Assembly (NCBI GenBank): GCA_001275005.1
Contig: JWZX01002435.1
Location: forward strand, 1-18,480
Source: Chrysochromulina tobinii
Taxonomy: Eukaryota; Haptophyta; Prymnesiales; Chrysochromulinaceae
Direction: 5' to 3'
DNA length: 18,480 nucleotides
This document shows positions 15,853 to 18,480 of this stretch, one piece after another (positions within the stretch are counted from its first letter, which is position 1; the number at the start of each line of letters is the position of its first letter). The translations under genes and the position numbers were made by a program. The notes beneath the pieces are model-generated. The model made no database searches. It was not told the DNA's origin and was given only the letters and a program-made list of their open reading frames with translations.

Positions 15853-18341
15853 GCAATGTAGAAGACCAGCTCTCCCAGCGCCGCCGTCGCGCGGCGGCGC
15901 ACTTTGGCATCGCGATCGCGCGTCGCGCCGGCGAGGGTTGTGAGCAGGTCGTTCCGCGCGAGTTTAGCTTGCACGTAAGTGGTGTGCCGCAGGAGCAGCG
16001 CAAGAAGTGTAGCGAGCCGTAGCTTGAGCGAAGAGTGCGCGCACGTACGCAGCATGGTGGAGAAGAGGCCGGTGAGCCCCGAATTGATCAGAACAGTGGC
16101 GAGCCGCCCATTGGTCGCCAAGGCCTCGAAGTAGAGCAGCGTGTTTTCCTTCTCGGCGACAGGGTTGGGGCCGCCGACGGAGCGCCAAAGCGTTGCAAGG
16201 AAGGCCTCGAGAGTCGGGATGTCCATGGTCAGCAGCTCCTCGAGCGAGTAGGCGCGGAACTTGAGGCTACGCGCCTCGTACTGTCCCGTGGGCTCGAGCT
16301 TCTCGATCGCCGCGTTGAGCATCACGGGCCGGATCGCCATCTCGGCGGGGGAGAAGAGCACGCGGCTCAGTGGTTGGAGGGCGGCCTTGGCAGCAGGCTG
16401 GGTGGTCGCGCCAAGCTCCTTCAGGCGCTCGCGCGCTGCGGCGGTCGCCGTCGCCGCCATCTCGGCCAGGGAACGATCGGCAGCCGCGGCTGCGTCTGCC
16501 GCTGCCGTTGCGGCGGCATCCTGGGCCCCCGCGAGCCATGCCTCAGGGTCTTCGTCAATGCCGAGAACCTTGCCGAGCGGAGGCGGGGAAGCCACCGCAG
16601 CCAACAGATTGTCGAGCCGCTGGACCGGGAGAGGCGTGGTCTGCTGTCGTGGCGGCGGCGGCTGCTGCGCCGCGGGCGACTGCTGCGATGCGGGTTGCTG
16701 TGGCGGTGGCTGCACCTTGCGCTTCTGCTCTTGCGATTGTGAGGGCGCTGGCATGCCGTTGGGTGTTGGCGTGTGAGCAAGCGGCGGCCGCTGCACCTCC
16801 TGCCGCCGGCGCGGGCCCTGCTCGGTCGGGCGGCTGCCGCCGCCCTTGCTGCCGCCTTTAGCTGTCCTCGCCCCTAAGGCCGAGGCCAGGGCAGGGGCGG
16901 CAGGCGCGGCTGCGGCGAATGAACTGCGCGGCGATGCAGCAGCGCTAACCGCTGCGTCATCGGCCACCAGTCGGGCCAACGGCAGCGGCGAGCCAGCGAG
17001 CAAGCCCGGGTCCTCCTCAACCGTCCGCGCGGCGCCCTCGAGTGCACCAGGCGGCGCTGCGGCTGGTGGCTCTGCGGCAGGCGACGCCACAGGCACGCGA
17101 CAGAGCGATTCCTCGAGGAGCGCTTCGGCGTCGTCGTGGCTCTCATGGGAGCTACCGAGCCACTCCCCGTCGAGCGCGCCGCCTTCGGACGGCGTGCCGA
17201 CTGTCGACGCGGAACGGTCGAGATCGCAATCTCCGGCGCCGAGGAGCCCGCCGCGCGCTCCTCTGCTTACCCGTCCGCAGGCCACTTGACTCGCAGCGTC
17301 GGGCACCAAGTCTTCCGAAGCCGTTGCCAGCGGCACCTCGTCCGCCACTTCGTCCTCTCCCGGTGCCTCGGGACCGGTGGGCTCGGCGGCTGCAGCCGCG
17401 CCGTCGCCACGGGCCGCGTCGACGCCAGGCGAAACCACCGGCACGACCCGCGCCACCGGCGCCACCGGCACGGCCGGCGCCGCCATCGGCGCGGCCGGCG
17501 CCACCGGCGCCACCGGCGCCACCGGCGCTGGCAGCTGGCCAGGGGCGACGGAGACGCGCCAGAATGGGTGCGATCCGAGCTGCGCCCAGACCGGTCGGTC
17601 GGCGGCGCGCTTGGCATGGAGCCTCTGCAGCAGGTCGTTGAGCAGCTCGGACGACTCGGGAAGGTGTGGCAGAGGCGCGAACATCGCCGCCTGGACCATG
17701 TCCTCGGCGCGTCGACAATTTGCGTACGGCGGTAGACCGGTCGCCATCTCGACCAGGAGGCTCCCGAGGGCCCAAAAGTCGGACGCGGCCGAGTAGCCGC
17801 CGATGCGCGAGAGCAGCTCGGGCGCGATGTAGCTAGGGCTCAGCTCATGCAACAACGCCAGCCGCTGGATCGTCGCCTCGTTGTCTGACGAGAGCGGGCT
17901 GTCCATGCACCGCGCGTGTCCGAAATCGGCGAGCTTCAGGACACCGTACTCGTTGATGAGCATGGAGGTGGGCCGCAGGTCGATGACGAGCACTCCGTGC
18001 GAGTGCACGTAGTGTAGCGCCGCGAGCACGTCGAGCCCGAAGGACAGCACCGTCTCCTCGGGAAGGCTGCCGTCCTGAAGCAGAAGCCGTCGGAGGTCGC
18101 CGCCCGCACAGTACTCGGAGATCACCCAGAGGTGGTTGGTCGTGGCGAACCATGCCTGAAATTTCAGCACGTTGGCATGGTCGAAGGCGTGCATCACCTG
18201 CACCTCGGCAGAGATCTTGGCGCTGTGCCCCTTTTCGATCCGGCGGATGGCGACGAACTCGACCGAGCGCCGCAGCCGTCCCTTGTAGACGGTGGAGAAG
18301 CCGCCGCACCCTATCTCCTCGTAGAACTGGTACTGCTCCAT
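13122..18341 (-). CDS. ULK4/RUNKEL-like pseudokinase with ARM/HEAT repeats
   Basis: This 1,739-residue protein belongs to the ULK4/RUNKEL/Fused branch: ULK4 acts in ciliogenesis and RUNKEL in phragmoplast microtubule assembly. The start MEQYQFYEEIGCGGFSTVY matches the family's N-terminus. The kinase fold covers residues 4-262: glycine loop GCGGFSTV; VAIR with Arg33 where the ATP-binding Lys should be; SEYCAGGDLR; catalytic loop VIDLRPTS (HRD reduced to VID with Asp121 kept, Asn replaced by Ser126); DFG at 139-141; APE at 173-175; SDFWALGSLLVEMATGLPPY. It is therefore probably a pseudokinase. Residues 263-640 are disordered, Pro/Ala-rich, with a PVA repeat and QQP tracts. From about 640 the chain is alpha-helical ARM/HEAT, including the family-typical LKLRLATLLALLLRHTTYVQ and KVRRRATAALGELVFYIA. 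A run of 11 Gln follows at 832-842. It is longer than human ULK4 or plant RUNKEL, mainly through low-complexity inserts. Confidence 0.92.
15816..15848. repeat. (CTG)11 trinucleotide repeat
   Basis: This is a pure run of 11 CTG units (CAG on the coding strand), encoding 11 consecutive glutamines in the ULK4-like protein, right after a conserved ARM helix. The absence of any CAA interruption suggests a recent or unstable expansion. Confidence 0.9.
17452..17526. repeat. 9-bp GCCACCGGC minisatellite
   Basis: Five exact copies of GCCACCGGC (17452, 17461, 17500, 17509, 17518) surround a diverged middle section. On the coding strand they encode the three-residue repeat PVA in the disordered linker after the kinase fold. 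Confidence 0.8.
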
Positions 18342-18346
18342 CGATC

Positions 18347-18356
18347 GTGGACGTCA
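18347..18356 (-). promoter_or_regulatory. TGACGTCCAC element (copy 3)
   Basis: The plus strand GTGGACGTCA is identical over ten bases to 6837-6846 in the divergent promoter. It contains GACGTC, the core of CRE/bZIP-type sites. Its place six bases ahead of the start codon puts it in the leader or at the start of transcription. Confidence 0.4.
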
Positions 18357-18384
18357 CGCGCGCTTTGACCCTTGAGTGCGGCGC

Positions 18385-18410
18385 GAGTCCCACAACTTCT
18401 TTTGGGACTC
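18385..18410. promoter_or_regulatory. Inverted repeat GAGTCCCA/TGGGACTC
   Basis: GAGTCCCA (18385-18392) and TGGGACTC (18403-18410) are perfect inverted copies with a 10-base spacer. They lie 44-69 bases ahead of the ULK4-like start. They could bind a dimeric factor or form a leader hairpin. Confidence 0.5.
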
Positions 18411-18442
18411 CCTCCGAATCTCACGGGAACTCTCAATTATGG

Positions 18443-18458
18443 GGCGACGAGCGTCGCC
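18443..18458. promoter_or_regulatory. Near-perfect palindrome GGCGACG-AG-CGTCGCC
   Basis: Seven-base arms (18443-18449 and 18452-18458) flank only two bases, giving a 16-bp palindrome about 102 bases ahead of the ULK4-like start. The short centre favours a protein-binding site over an RNA hairpin. Confidence 0.5.
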
Positions 18459-18480
18459 TATAGGACCGTTGCTATGTGTG

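Larger units (their letters stand above)
18342..18480 (-). promoter_or_regulatory. Upstream region of the ULK4-like gene
   Basis: The last 139 bp of the window lie upstream of the ULK4-like start. They hold TGACGTCCAC on the minus strand (18356-18347), six bases from the ATG, and two perfect inverted repeats listed separately. No clear TATA box is seen. The region continues beyond the window. Confidence 0.45.

Overview
The window is nuclear DNA from a GC-rich eukaryote. It carries five long, intron-free protein genes, all in the standard code: an ankyrin-repeat protein (+), a PBZ-finger/superfamily 1 helicase (-), a TPR/2-oxoglutarate-oxygenase-like protein (+), an EML-type HELP/WD40 microtubule-binding protein (+) and a ULK4/RUNKEL-type pseudokinase with armadillo/HEAT repeats (-). 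EML and ULK4-family proteins point to an organism that builds microtubule axonemes or flagella. High GC, alanine/serine/glycine-rich low-complexity insertions and absence of introns fit a free-living protist, perhaps a GC-rich alga such as a haptophyte or pelagophyte. No feature fixes the lineage, so that is only a suggestion.

Layout. Bases 1-70 hold a degenerate GAAACCC repeat (GGGTTTC on the other strand), one base away from the common algal/plant telomere heptamer and oriented as a left chromosome end would be. A TATA-like site near 506 precedes the ankyrin gene (602-1555). About 500 bp of tail-to-tail spacer follow. The helicase gene runs leftward from 6788 to 2063 and is broken by one extra base at 3749, exactly between the last glycine and the lysine of the Walker A motif. 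A 175-bp divergent promoter (6789-6963) separates it from the TPR/oxygenase-like gene (6964-8739). A 1.2-kb gene-free stretch with several CACGTG boxes leads to the EML gene (9921-12659). EML converges with the ULK4-like gene (18341-13122) over a 460-bp spacer containing two adjacent perfect hairpins and an orphan TATA-like site. The last 139 bp are the palindrome-rich upstream region of the ULK4-like gene.

Working together. EML and the ULK4-like protein are both expected at microtubules or cilia. The helicase combines a poly(ADP-ribose)-binding zinc finger with a Sen1/senataxin-type motor, suggesting a role in DNA-damage or R-loop handling linked to PARP signalling. A TGACGTCCAC-type element occurs twice in the divergent promoter and again just upstream of the ULK4-like start, hinting at shared regulation. 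No tRNA, rRNA, CRISPR array or transposon was recognised. No self-contained new system stands out. The most unusual items are the PBZ-helicase fusion with its Walker A frameshift, the oxygenase-like domain lacking its second metal histidine, and the GGGTTTC terminal-type repeats.
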